Shown: positions 1-8,465 of the stretch, one piece after another
Layout of the letters: every line of letters begins with the position of its first letter
Numbering within the stretch: the stretch's first letter is position 1
NCBI RefSeq assembly: GCF_001623525.1
Contig: NZ_CP015225.1
Coordinates: 3,973,501 to 4,037,500, forward strand
Direction: 5' to 3'
Length of the DNA stretch: 64,000 bases
Origin: Pseudomonas fluorescens
GTDB lineage: Bacteria; Pseudomonadota; Gammaproteobacteria; Pseudomonadales; Pseudomonadaceae
Position numbers and translations under genes: made by a program
The notes under the pieces: generated by a model
What the model was told of the DNA's origin: nothing
Database searches by the model: none
Seen by the model: only the letters and a program-made list of their open reading frames with translations

Positions 1-1952
1 ACGTCATAACCGTTTTTCAGCACACCCGTGGCCCGCGCCTCCAGTGCCGCCTTGACGCTGGACAGCACACCGCCGCGGTTGTCCAGATTGGTCGCGAAGA
101 CACTCAGCTTGGCGTCCTGGGCGATGATGCTACCGCCCTGGTTGTCGATATCGCCCGCGACATCCACGGTCACCAGGCCCTTGCCTTGCAGCGTGCCCTT
201 GGCGTTGTCCAGGCTGGCGGCCTTGAGTTCGACGTCGGCACTGCGGCTGGCGATCAGGCCTTGGTCGGCGTTGTTGACCTTGCCGCTCGCCGTGACCAGC
301 AGCTTGCCATTGGCGGCGACGGTGCCTTTGCTACGGTTGTCCAGGCTGTCGGTGCGCACGGTCACGATGCCTTGGCTGGACAGCTCACCACCCTGGTTGT
401 TGATCGCGCCCGCGTTGGTGATGTCGAGGGTCTTGCCGGCCATGACCAGGCCGGTCAAGTTATCCAGGCTGCCGAGGATCAGGGTCGCGCTGTTCAGGCT
501 GGATAATTCACCGGCATTGTTTTCCAGATGGCCCAGGTTGGCCGTCAGAAGGCCCTGGCTATTGATCAGGCCGCCCTGGCTGTTCAGAACTTGATCGGCG
601 GTCAGATGCAGTTCGGTGTTGCCGAGGATGCGGCCTTTGTTGCGGTTATCCACAGCGTTGCCGGTGACGGTGGTCTTGCGCTGGCCGCTGAGGGTGCCGC
701 CCTGGTTGTTCAGCGCAGTGCTGGTCGTGACGTTCAGGTCGCGACTGGCAATGACGGTTTTGCCGCCGTTGTTCAGTTGCTTGGCCGTGAGGGTGACATC
801 GCCCGTGGTATTGCGGCTGTTATCGGCATTGACGCCGGCTTCGATGATGCCGTTGTTGCTCAGCGTGCCGCCACTGTCGAGGTGAATGCTGTCGCGCGCC
901 ACCAGGTTGTTCTGGCTGGTCAGGTCGCCCTGGGTCTTCACGTCCAGGCGGCTACCGGCGTACACCTGCCCCTGGGTTTCCAGACTTTTGGCCTTGATGT
1001 CGATGGCACCGGCAGCAGCCGTCTGCGCCAGGCTCAAATGCCCATTGGCATCCAGCTGAATATCCCCGCCACTGGCAACCATCTTGCCGTCCAGCTTCAC
1101 CCCGACTCCGGCCTCGGTGCCCACCAGTTTGATCGCGCCGGCGTACATCCCACCCAACGCCGAGGAGTCGATGGCCAATTCGGGTTTGGCACTGCCGTCG
1201 TCGGCCCGGGCAGTGGCGTTGAGAGTATTGGCATTAACGTCATTGCGCCCGGCCACGATGGTCAGGTTCTTCGCCTGAATCTCGGCATTGATCTTGGCGC
1301 TGCGGGTGATGATTTCGAAGCGGTCGACGTTGTTCGCGTTCAAGCCCGCGCCTTCGATGGCGACGCTGCCCTGGTCCACCTGATAGCGGCTCACCTGGCC
1401 GTTTTCGATGATCGGCTTGCCGGTGGTCAGGGTCGCCTTTGGGGTATTGATGAAACCGCAGCCGTTACAGCTGATGCCGTAGGGGTTGGCGACGATGACG
1501 TGGGCCGACTGCCCTGCCACTTCGGTGTAGCCGCGCAGTTGGCTCGGGTTGCCGCCGTTGACTTCGTTGAGGATGGTGGTGGCGGCCGTGCCCTGGAGGT
1601 TCGGGTTGCCGAGGATGATCCCGCCCAGTTGCGTGGCCTGGGCCGGGTTGGTGGCGTTGTTGAGGATTACGCCGTTGCTGCCGACGTTGTAGTCCTTGAA
1701 CCGGTTGTGGGACAGACCGCTGCCATTGGGCTTGGCGATGTTGACGATGGGCACGCCATTGCCCGCCTGACCGAGGCTGGTGCCCGGCGCGCTGACCACG
1801 ATCCCATCGGCCTGGGCCCACATCGGCTGCCAGAACATGACGTTGGCCAACAGGAACGCCAGGCCGCGTTTGGGCATGCCCCAGAAGGCGTCGCGGTTTT
1901 GCAGGGCAGCAGAAGGCTGGCGGGCCAGGAAGGCGTGTTGGCGGTCGTCCAT
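1..1952 (-). CDS. TpsA-type exoprotein (filamentous haemagglutinin / CdiA-like), N-terminal part
   Basis: This is the secreted partner of a two-partner (type Vb) secretion system, and only its first 650 residues lie in the window. A long signal region (residues about 1-48, ending MWAQA) precedes the haemagglutination-activity (TPS) domain. That domain carries the classic motifs NPNL (in GNPNLQG) and NPYGI (in ANPYGISCNGCGF), the latter with the paired cysteines common in this family. Repeats of the beta-helix type follow, rich in LDNxxG/LNNxGG. The ATG lies 24 bp after the transporter gene, so the two are cotranscribed. The C-terminus, which would tell an adhesin from a contact-dependent inhibition toxin, lies outside the window. 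The family is clear from the motifs; the function beyond secretion is open. Confidence 0.93.
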   Translation of the reverse strand, partial: MDDRQHAFLARQPSAALQNRDAFWGMPKRGLAFLLANVMFWQPMWAQADGIVVSAPGTSLGQAGNGVPIVNIAKPNGSGLSHNRFKDYNVGSNGVILNNATNPAQATQLGGIILGNPNLQGTAATTILNEVNGGNPSQLRGYTEVAGQSAHVIVANPYGISCNGCGFINTPKATLTTGKPIIENGQVSRYQVDQGSVAIEGAGLNANNVDRFEIITRSAKINAEIQAKNLTIVAGRNDVNANTLNATARADDGSAKPELAIDSSALGGMYAGAIKLVGTEAGVGVKLDGKMVASGGDIQLDANGHLSLAQTAAAGAIDIKAKSLETQGQVYAGSRLDVKTQGDLTSQNNLVARDSIHLDSGGTLSNNGIIEAGVNADNSRNTTGDVTLTAKQLNNGGKTVIASRDLNVTTSTALNNQGGTLSGQRKTTVTGNAVDNRNKGRILGNTELHLTADQVLNSQGGLINSQGLLTANLGHLENNAGELSSLNSATLILGSLDNLTGLVMAGKTLDITNAGAINNQGGELSSQGIVTVRTDSLDNRSKGTVAANGKLLVTASGKVNNADQGLIASRSADVELKAASLDNAKGTLQGKGLVTVDVAGDIDNQGGSIIAQDAKLSVFATNLDNRGGVLSSVKAALEARATGVLKNGYD

Positions 1953-1976
1953 GATCAGGTCTCGTTGCAGCAGAAA

Positions 1977-3683
1977 TTAAATGGATACATCCACGCGGAA
2001 GTAGATCGGCGCTTCGCGCTCGGGCAGGGCATCCGGACGTTCCAGGGAGTGGGCGAAGGTGACGCTGGCGTTCAGGTGCTCACCGCGGGCGAACAGCTCC
2101 AGCGAGTTGCTCGACATGCGCCCATGCTGATCACCGTTGTAGCGATCGCCACGAATCACACCCTGGTCATAACCGAGGCTGGTGCCATATTCGGCGAACA
2201 CCGGGCGCAGCCATTCCACGGTCACCGGACGGCTCCAGCGCAGGTCGTTGCGCCAGTAGCCGCCGCTGTCGCCGGACAATGTCTGGTCCTTGTAGCCACG
2301 AATCGACGACAGGCCGCCCAGGCTCATGCGCTGGGGGCTGAACAGCACGTCTTCGCTGCGCTGGCCGGTCATCAGGCTGCTGAAGCTGAAGGACTCGCCG
2401 CCCAGCATGAAGGGCTGCAAATAGCTGAGGGTCGCGGTGTATTTGCGGTAGCGCGCATCCGGCAACCCCGGCCCCGGTTCATGATCGCCCTGGGCATCGA
2501 GAGCACCGATACCTTGTTGCAGGCCCAGGTCGAGGTTGACGAAGGCATTGCCGATCCGCCGGCCATGGTTGATGCCGAACTGCGCCTCGCTGATGCGATT
2601 GCTGCTTTCGGCAAGCTTGCTGTCTTCGATGAAGTTGTTGGTGCGCAGGTACGAAAGGCCGGTGTTGAGTGAGGTCTTGCTCACCGCGTCACGATGGACC
2701 ACCCGCTCCAGGCGCACCTGATGGTTCTGGCTGTCGCCGCTCTGCTTGAAATTGAAGCCGTTGGCCTGGCCCACGGCGCGGTATTCGCTTTGGCTGTAGG
2801 TGTAGCTCAGGTTCCACCAGCCAAACGGCAGGTTGTAATAGAGCATGCCATTGCGTGAGGTTTTCTGATGGTCGCTGACGGCATCGTGGCCGCCGCGCAA
2901 GGCCAGTTGGTCAGCCAGGCCCAAGGGGCTGTCCCAGTCCAGGGAGGCGCCCCATTGCTGCTCGCCGGTGCTTTTCTGCCCTTCGTTATGCCGTGACAGG
3001 CCGGCGCGCCAAGGCTTTTGCGGGGTGTTATTGACCCGCACTTCGCTGCCGCCGATGTTCTGCCCCGGCGTCAGTTCCATTTGTGCACGGTTGGACGGCA
3101 AACGGTTCATCTGATCGACCATCTGCTCCATCTCACGCAGGTTGAGCAGTTCGCCGGTTTTGCCGGGAAACGCCATCGCCAACTCACGGTCCGACAACTG
3201 GCTGTTCTCGGCACCTTTCAAGCCTTCCAGGCGGCCCTCGACGACCAGCACTTGCAGGTGACCGCTGGACAGGTCCTGTTGCGGCAAGTAGGCGCGACTG
3301 GTGACCAGGCCTTTGTCGAGATAATGGTCAGTAATGACTTTGAGCAGCTCGTTAAGCTGCGGCACGCCCAGGCATTGGCCGATGTAAGGTTTGAGCAGGC
3401 GTTCGCGCTCCGCATCGGACAGAGCATCGGCGCCCTTGAGCTCGATGGTCTTGATCGGGAAGCAACGGGTATCGACAGGGGCCGTCGGCTGAGTCGGCTT
3501 CGCCTCCTTGCCGGGCAGGTCCTTGAGTTCTTCCAGGCGCCGGCGCTGCTCTTCGAGCAGGCGATCCTGACGTTCACGGATCAGGTCCGTGTCACCGGGG
3601 GTTGGCGCGGCGACGGCAATGTTCATCGCTAGAAAACACAGCGACGCAACGACTAGCCTCGTCCCTAAGGCGAATACGGACAT
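1977..3683 (-). CDS. TpsB outer-membrane transporter (ShlB/FhaC/HecB family)
   Basis: This is the outer-membrane pore that exports its TpsA partner. I place the start at the ATG at 3683, which gives a signal peptide (MSVFALGTRLVV...IAVAAP) and a GAGGGAT-like ribosome site; the frame also opens 34 codons further upstream without a signal. A Gln/Glu/Arg-rich helix follows (about residues 35-60). Next comes a POTRA domain (about 75-150) with a CLGVPQLNELL element, then a 16-strand-type barrel that includes the Omp85/TpsB loop motif SIRGYKD. The protein ends DVSI, a typical barrel C-terminus. About 568 residues is normal for the family. It is the first gene of the tpsBA pair. Confidence 0.93.
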   Translation of the reverse strand: MSVFALGTRLVVASLCFLAMNIAVAAPTPGDTDLIRERQDRLLEEQRRRLEELKDLPGKEAKPTQPTAPVDTRCFPIKTIELKGADALSDAERERLLKPYIGQCLGVPQLNELLKVITDHYLDKGLVTSRAYLPQQDLSSGHLQVLVVEGRLEGLKGAENSQLSDRELAMAFPGKTGELLNLREMEQMVDQMNRLPSNRAQMELTPGQNIGGSEVRVNNTPQKPWRAGLSRHNEGQKSTGEQQWGASLDWDSPLGLADQLALRGGHDAVSDHQKTSRNGMLYYNLPFGWWNLSYTYSQSEYRAVGQANGFNFKQSGDSQNHQVRLERVVHRDAVSKTSLNTGLSYLRTNNFIEDSKLAESSNRISEAQFGINHGRRIGNAFVNLDLGLQQGIGALDAQGDHEPGPGLPDARYRKYTATLSYLQPFMLGGESFSFSSLMTGQRSEDVLFSPQRMSLGGLSSIRGYKDQTLSGDSGGYWRNDLRWSRPVTVEWLRPVFAEYGTSLGYDQGVIRGDRYNGDQHGRMSSNSLELFARGEHLNASVTFAHSLERPDALPEREAPIYFRVDVSI

Positions 3684-3786
3684 GTTCGATCCCTCGATAC
3701 AGAAATGACAGCAGGCATGCACAGCAATGCGCGCACACCAGACCCTGCATATCGCTTTCGGTTCAAGAGAGCGGGAATTTTCCACT

Positions 3787-3819
3787 CAAAAAAGAGACGC
3801 GTCTCACAGGACGCGTCTG
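3787..3819 (-). terminator. Rho-independent terminator of the 3859-4758 gene
   Basis: On the minus strand a perfect 9-bp stem, AGACGCGTC/GACGCGTCT with a 6-base loop, is followed by CTTTTTT. It sits about 40 bp past the stop of the hydrolase gene and before the tpsB promoter region, so it separates the two units. Confidence 0.8.
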
Positions 3820-3858
3820 AAAACACAACAAAAACGACTGCTCGGATTGCGCAGACGC

Positions 3859-4758
3859 CTACAAACACTCATCCAGGAAACTCACCACGGTTCCCATGCA
3901 AGCCATCCGCTCCTCGATATGGGGCATATGGCTGGAGTGTTCGAACAACGCCCAGCGAATGTCGGGCACATGATCCACATAGGGTTTGACCACCAACGGC
4001 GTCGCTTCATCGTATCGGCCTGAAATCAGCAGGGTCGGCACGCTGATCCGAGGCAAGCGATCGGTGATGGACCAGTCCTTCATGCTGCCGATCACATGGA
4101 ATTCGGTGGGACCATTCATGGCGTGATAAACGGTAGGATCGGCATCGATCTGGGCAAAGGTACGGGCGACGTCATCGGGCCAGGGCGTGATACGGCAGAC
4201 ATGACGGTCGTAGAAAACCCGAGCGGCCTCAAAATACTCGGTAGACGTCAAGGTTCCAGCCCGCTCGTGCTTGAGCAGTGTTTGCTGCACCTCAATGGGT
4301 AGAAGCTGGCGCAAGCGATTGACTTCAAGGAGCCAGGTGGACATATCCGCCGGGGAGTTGGCGATAATCAACGCGCGCAAGCCCGCGGGCTGGAGCACCG
4401 CATGTTCGCTGGCCAACATGCCGCCCCAGGATTGCCCCAACAGTGCATAGTTGTCGCCAATGCCCAGATAATCCAGCAGGTTCGCCAACTCATCGAGAAA
4501 GAGCGCCACGTTCCAGAACGAGGGGTCTTTCTCCGGAAGATGGGTAGAACGCCCATTGCCCAGTTGGTCGTAATGAATCACCGGATAGCCACTGTTGGCA
4601 ATATCCTTGAAGGCATCGACATAATCGTGTGTACAGCCCGGGCCGCCATGCAGGATCAGCAGCGGCGTACGGCCGCTGCTGAAATCGCCAGTGATGCGAT
4701 ACCAGGTCTGATACGGACCAAAAGGCGCAAAGCCTTCGTGCGTTACGGGAAGATCCAT
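3859..4758 (-). CDS. Proline iminopeptidase-family alpha/beta hydrolase (L-amino acid amidase-like)
   Basis: This is a 299-residue hydrolase of the S33/proline iminopeptidase type. It has the oxyanion motif HGGPG, the nucleophile elbow GQSWGG, a late Asp (GRYDEATP) and a terminal catalytic His (SSHMPH). The overall pattern ([27 protein letters not shown]) resembles the Pseudomonas L-amino acid amidase LaaA, so an amide or short peptide of an N-terminal amino acid is a likely substrate; that is inference. I chose the ATG at 4758, which has a GGGAG ribosome site; an upstream in-frame start at 4791 lacks one. It sits beside a LuxR solo and carries the same promoter element as the hydrolase on the other side (5770-6660). 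Confidence 0.9.
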   Translation of the reverse strand: MDLPVTHEGFAPFGPYQTWYRITGDFSSGRTPLLILHGGPGCTHDYVDAFKDIANSGYPVIHYDQLGNGRSTHLPEKDPSFWNVALFLDELANLLDYLGIGDNYALLGQSWGGMLASEHAVLQPAGLRALIIANSPADMSTWLLEVNRLRQLLPIEVQQTLLKHERAGTLTSTEYFEAARVFYDRHVCRITPWPDDVARTFAQIDADPTVYHAMNGPTEFHVIGSMKDWSITDRLPRISVPTLLISGRYDEATPLVVKPYVDHVPDIRWALFEHSSHMPHIEERMACMGTVVSFLDECL

Positions 4759-4789
4759 TTCGTGCCGCTCCCTAGAAAACCTGCCGCAC

Positions 4790-4836
4790 ACGATACCGGG
4801 GACTGGCTGGCGGAATAACTAGAGAAACAGATAGGT
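4790..4836 (-). promoter_or_regulatory. lux-box-like element and -10 candidate upstream of the minus-strand hydrolase
   Basis: On the minus strand, 4836-4817 reads ACCTAT-N8-CTAGTT, which fits the lux-box form NNCT-N12-AGNN. After 21 bases comes CGGTATCGT, whose TATCGT could be the -10. The element ends 58 bases before the ATG at 4758. The same arrangement precedes the plus-strand hydrolase at 5770. Binding by the adjacent LuxR protein is inferred, not shown. Confidence 0.6.
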
Positions 4837-4848
4837 TTTTGCCCGATT

Positions 4849-5610
4849 TCAGCTATCGAGCAACCGATAATGCACCGCCCTGACCACGGCTTGGACCCGA
4901 TTCCTGGCGCCGAGCTTGTGCATGGCAGAAGTCAGGTGGAGGGTGATGGTGGCCAAGGAGCGATTCAGTTGCCTGGCGATGTCCGCCGCCGTCAACCCGT
5001 CAGCGGCTAACCTCAAGCACTCACGCTCTCGTTTGGTCAGGCGAACCGGGCATGCGCGGGCTTCCTTGCCGAGCAGCGGAAAAGCCGCCTCTTGCAGGGC
5101 ATGGGAAATCAGGCTGAAGTCGCCCAGCGTTTGCCGGACATCCTGCAGGGTGCTCCCCTTCGTATCGGCGCGCAGCCCGGTCAATGTCGCAAAGCCGCCT
5201 TTGGGCAAATGCATCGGCACCGTCACGCCGCAGGTCATGCGCGAATCCTGCAGGTAGCTCACGACCGGTGCATGACTCTGGCCGATGAACGGCTGCAGCA
5301 CCGTGTCGGCCTCCGGTCGATAGGACCAGACAAAAGGAGAAATGGCATTGATTGCCAGATGCTGGACGGGGTCGATCTGGTAATAACCTTCTTCACACCA
5401 GAGCGAGTGCCAATCACGGGGGGTATTGCGCAACTTCAGCACAGTCGGGGTGATCAGTGCCCCATCATGATCCAGCGGCACCGGACTGTAGTCGTACACC
5501 AAGGCTTCAAAGCCTAGCGCCTGGACCATCCCCAGGGTGTTATCCATCTGTTCGTCCAGGCTCCTGCCAGACAAAAGACGGGTATTGAAGTCAGACAGCT
5601 TGGCCTGCAT
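4849..5610 (-). CDS. LuxR-family solo regulator with autoinducer-binding domain, PipR-like
   Basis: This is a 253-residue quorum-sensing-type regulator with no luxI gene beside it. The N-terminal autoinducer-binding domain is followed by a C-terminal LuxR HTH (TKRERECLRLAADGLTAADIARQLNRS). Aligned by eye to TraR, the ligand residues W57, D70, P71 and W85 are present (here W67, D80, P81, W95), while Y61 is replaced by Trp (W71) at the exact expected spacing. A Tyr-to-Trp change at this place is described for plant-responsive LuxR solos (OryR/PsoR type). I chose the ATG at 5610, which has GGGAG nine bases upstream; the frame extends 18 codons to a GTG without a ribosome site. PipR of poplar-endophyte Pseudomonas lies beside a proline iminopeptidase gene and a peptide ABC transporter, exactly as here. 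Confidence 0.9.
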   Translation of the reverse strand: MQAKLSDFNTRLLSGRSLDEQMDNTLGMVQALGFEALVYDYSPVPLDHDGALITPTVLKLRNTPRDWHSLWCEEGYYQIDPVQHLAINAISPFVWSYRPEADTVLQPFIGQSHAPVVSYLQDSRMTCGVTVPMHLPKGGFATLTGLRADTKGSTLQDVRQTLGDFSLISHALQEAAFPLLGKEARACPVRLTKRERECLRLAADGLTAADIARQLNRSLATITLHLTSAMHKLGARNRVQAVVRAVHYRLLDS

Positions 5611-5690
5611 CCATTCAGCTCCCGTATTAATTTCAATCCTGAAATCGTGCAAGTAGAATGCCACGCCTGAGCGAGGGAATGCCAGATCAA

Positions 5691-5738
5691 ACCTATAAGA
5701 ATTGCTAGCTTATGGGCGCGTAGCTTCCTCGGTAAGGT
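5691..5738 (+). promoter_or_regulatory. lux-box-like element and -10 candidate upstream of pipA-type operon
   Basis: The bases at 5691-5710 read ACCTAT-N8-CTAGCT, again NNCT-N12-AGNN. An overlapping dyad, CCTATAAG/CTTATGGG (5692-5716), has one mismatch. After 22 bases comes CGGTAAGGT, with TAAGGT at 5733-5738 as the -10 candidate. The element ends 59 bases before the ATG at 5770 and matches the site at 4817-4836 in sequence and spacing. Confidence 0.62.
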
Positions 5739-5769
5739 TTAGCCAAAGCGGCACCTGAGCAGGAGAGCA

Positions 5770-6660
5770 ATGATGTGGCGTGAGATCGAGCCAGACCAGC
5801 GGTACGACGTGGAAGTCGATGGTCATCGTCTGGTGGCCTATGGCTTTGGCGACGGCGACGAGGTGCTGCTGTGCCTCAATGGCGGCCCGGGATTGCCTTG
5901 CGATTATCTGCGTGACAGCCATGGCTGGCTCAAGGAAAAGGGCTTGCGGGTCATCGCTTTCGACCAGTTGGGCACCGGCGCCTCGGCCAGGCCTACTGAC
6001 GAATCCCTGTGGGACATCACCCGTTATGTGGCGGAGGTAGAGACCGTCCGCCAAGCCCTCGACCTGGGCAAAGTGCACCTGCTGGGGCACTCCTGGGGTG
6101 GCTGGCTGGCGATCGAGTACGCCATTCATCACCCTCAATCGCTGAAAACCCTGATCCTGGAAAATACCGCCGGCGATATTCCTCACCTGTCCCTGGAGTT
6201 GGAGCGTCTGCGGGCTGCCCTGGGCAGTGAGACCGTCGCGATGATGCAGCGCCATGAAGCCTCGGGCACCCTGGATCATCCGCAATACCAGGCGGCCATC
6301 ACCCTGCTCAACTATCGTCATGTCTGCCGTCTGGACGAGTGGCCAGCGCCGGTGACACGTTCCCTGGGCGACTGGAACATGGGGCCCTACATGACCATGC
6401 AGGGCCCCAACGAATTTCTCTATACCGGCAATCTCAAGGACTGGAATCGCATCGAGCAGATGGCCGGCTTCGAAATGCCCGTGCTGATTACCACCGGTCA
6501 ACATGATGAACTGACGCCAGCCTGTGCAATGCGCATGAAAATGGCGCTCAAGGATGTACAACTGAATGTGTTCCCCAACAGCAGCCACATGCCGTTCTAC
6601 GAAGAGCCCCACGCCTATTTCCCAGTTCTGCTGGATTTTCTGCACCGCCACCGGAACTAG
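5770..6660 (+). CDS. pipA: Proline iminopeptidase-family hydrolase (PipA-like)
   Basis: This is a 296-residue alpha/beta hydrolase with the S33 motifs: NGGPG (His of the usual HGGPG replaced by Asn), nucleophile elbow GHSWGG, acid GQHDELTP and catalytic His in SSHMPF. It would release N-terminal residues from peptides or amides in the cytoplasm. Two adjacent ATG codons follow AGGAGA; the second (5773) has better spacing, so the first residue is uncertain. It is the first gene of an operon with a peptide ABC transporter, the next ATG being three bases after its stop. The lux-box-like element at 5691 lies just upstream. The pairing with a PipR-like regulator supports the name; the substrate is not known from sequence. 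Confidence 0.88.
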   Translation: MMWREIEPDQRYDVEVDGHRLVAYGFGDGDEVLLCLNGGPGLPCDYLRDSHGWLKEKGLRVIAFDQLGTGASARPTDESLWDITRYVAEVETVRQALDLGKVHLLGHSWGGWLAIEYAIHHPQSLKTLILENTAGDIPHLSLELERLRAALGSETVAMMQRHEASGTLDHPQYQAAITLLNYRHVCRLDEWPAPVTRSLGDWNMGPYMTMQGPNEFLYTGNLKDWNRIEQMAGFEMPVLITTGQHDELTPACAMRMKMALKDVQLNVFPNSSHMPFYEEPHAYFPVLLDFLHRHRN

Positions 6661-6663
6661 CCC

Positions 6664-7611
6664 ATGAACCTGGCGCGCTACCGTTTCATACTGTCGCGCC
6701 CGCTACAGCTATTGCCCGTGCTGTTTGGCATCAGCATGATCACCTTTGTGCTCGTGCGCTCAATCCCCGGGGACCCCGCCCGGGCCCTGCTGGGCTCGCG
6801 CAGCACGCCGGAGGCGCTGATCAGGATTCGTGCCCAGTACGGTCTCGACCAGCCGTTGTGGATGCAGTACTTCTACTTTCTCAAGAACCTGCTCAAAGGC
6901 GATCTCGGCCAATCGCTGCTCTACAAAGTCGATGCCTTGCAACTGATCAGTACCCGCATTGAGCCAACCCTGTTCCTGGTGCTCGGCAGCGTGCTGCTGG
7001 CGCTGCTGATTGCCGTGCCGCTGGCAACGGTGGCGGCACGCAACAAGGGCGGTTGGCAGGATCACCTGATTCGCCTGTTTACCACGGCAGGGCTCGGCAT
7101 GCCGGCGTTTTGGCTAGGCATCATGTTGATCCTGCTGCTCAGTGTGCAGTTGGGACTGTTCCCGGTCTCAGGCTATGGACGCACCGCTTGGGACAAACTG
7201 CATCACATGGTTTTGCCGTGCCTGACCATTGCCTTGGCACTCTCCGCCGTGCTGGTGCGCAACCTGCGCGCCAGCATGCTCATGGAGCTACAAGCCGATC
7301 ATGCCACCGCCGCACGGGCCCGGGGCTTGTCCGAGCGGGCGATATTTCGTCGGCATGTGCTGCCCAACTCCCTGGTGCCGGCGGTCAACCTGCTGGCGGT
7401 GAACATCGGCTGGTTGATCAGCGGCACGGTGGTCATCGAAAGTCTGTTTGCCATTCCCGGCATCGGCCAATTGCTGGTACGCGGCATTTTTACCCGCGAC
7501 TACATGGTGGTCCAAGGCGTGGCCATGGTGCTGGCCCTCGCCACCGTCACGGTCAACTTCCTCGCCGATGTGCTGACCGTGATGATCGACCCGCGGGTGA
7601 ACATGCGATGA
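6664..7611 (+). CDS. Peptide ABC transporter permease (DppB/OppB type)
   Basis: This is the first inner-membrane permease of a di/oligopeptide importer, 315 residues. An N-terminal membrane helix (about 10-30) is followed by the periplasmic stretch with DPARALLGSRSTPEAL and YGLDQPLWMQYFYFL, typical of DppB/OppB. Then come the BPD_transp_1 helices with the cytoplasmic EAA-type loop (ARARGLSERAIFRRHVLPNSLVP) and the ending TVMIDPRVNMR. It is translationally coupled to the second permease: the stop TGA overlaps the next ATG in ATGA. Confidence 0.95.
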   Translation: MNLARYRFILSRPLQLLPVLFGISMITFVLVRSIPGDPARALLGSRSTPEALIRIRAQYGLDQPLWMQYFYFLKNLLKGDLGQSLLYKVDALQLISTRIEPTLFLVLGSVLLALLIAVPLATVAARNKGGWQDHLIRLFTTAGLGMPAFWLGIMLILLLSVQLGLFPVSGYGRTAWDKLHHMVLPCLTIALALSAVLVRNLRASMLMELQADHATAARARGLSERAIFRRHVLPNSLVPAVNLLAVNIGWLISGTVVIESLFAIPGIGQLLVRGIFTRDYMVVQGVAMVLALATVTVNFLADVLTVMIDPRVNMR

Positions 7612-8465
7612 GCGGCCAAGCCCTCAGTCCCACCTGGCGTCTTGCGCTGCGTTTCGGCTTGCGCAACGGTCGCCTGGCCACCGTGCTCGGCCTGGCGATT
7701 CTGTTTGGCTGGCTGTTGCTCGCCCTCTTCGCCCCCTGGGTCGCGCCCTTCGACCCGATTGCCCAGAACACCGATATCCGCCTGTTGGGGCCGAGCCTGG
7801 CCCATCCGTTCGGCACCGACAATTTCGGCCGCGACGTTCTTTCCCGAGTGATCTGGGGCGCGCGCATCGACTTGCAGATCTCCGTGATCGGGGTGGTTTT
7901 CCCGTTCTTGATCGGCACTTGCGTCGGCGCCTTGGCCGGCTATATCGGTGGCCGGTTCGACACGATCTGCATGCGCCTGATCGATATTATTCTGGCCTTC
8001 CCCTTCCTGGTGCTGATGTTGGCAATCATGGCCATCCTCGGCCCCGGCCTGGGCAGCTTTTATATTGCGATGGCCCTGGTGGGGTGGGTGTCCTATGCAC
8101 GGCTGATCCGTTCGCAGATCCTGGTGCTCAAGCAGAGCGACTTCGCCTTGGCGGCCAAAAGCCTGGGCTTCGGTCATGGACGCATTCTGTTTCGGCACCT
8201 GTTGCCCAATGCCATGTTCGGTTCGATCGTGTTTTCCATGTCCGATGCGGTGCTGGTACTGCTCAATGGGGCGGCGGTCAGCTACCTCGGCCTGGGGGTC
8301 CAGCCACCCACCGCCGAGTGGGGCACGATGGTCGCCGAAGGCCAGAGTTTTATCACCAACGCCTGGTGGATCTGCACCTTCCCGGGACTGGCGATCGTCA
8401 CCCTGGCCATGGGCTTCAGCCTGCTAGCCGACGGTGTCGCCGAGCACCTCGGAGAACGCCCATGA
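7608..8465 (+). CDS. Peptide ABC transporter permease (DppC/OppC type)
   Basis: This is the second permease, 285 residues. It has an N-terminal helix (ATVLGLAILFGWLLLALFAPWVAP), the DppC-specific HPFGTDNFGRDVLSRVIWGARIDL segment and an EAA loop (AAKSLGFGHGRILFRHLLPNAM). The start is the ATG at 7608 that overlaps the stop of the preceding permease by four bases. The frame stays open far upstream inside the first permease, but that part reads as out-of-frame translation. The stop overlaps the next ATG at 8462 in the same way. Confidence 0.95.
   Translation: MSGQALSPTWRLALRFGLRNGRLATVLGLAILFGWLLLALFAPWVAPFDPIAQNTDIRLLGPSLAHPFGTDNFGRDVLSRVIWGARIDLQISVIGVVFPFLIGTCVGALAGYIGGRFDTICMRLIDIILAFPFLVLMLAIMAILGPGLGSFYIAMALVGWVSYARLIRSQILVLKQSDFALAAKSLGFGHGRILFRHLLPNAMFGSIVFSMSDAVLVLLNGAAVSYLGLGVQPPTAEWGTMVAEGQSFITNAWWICTFPGLAIVTLAMGFSLLADGVAEHLGERP

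Noticed and set aside
528..2672. Long plus-strand open frame (714 codons)
   Set aside because: It lies antisense to the clear tpsA/tpsB pair and its translation is a repetitive Gly/Ala/Val-rich string without motifs.
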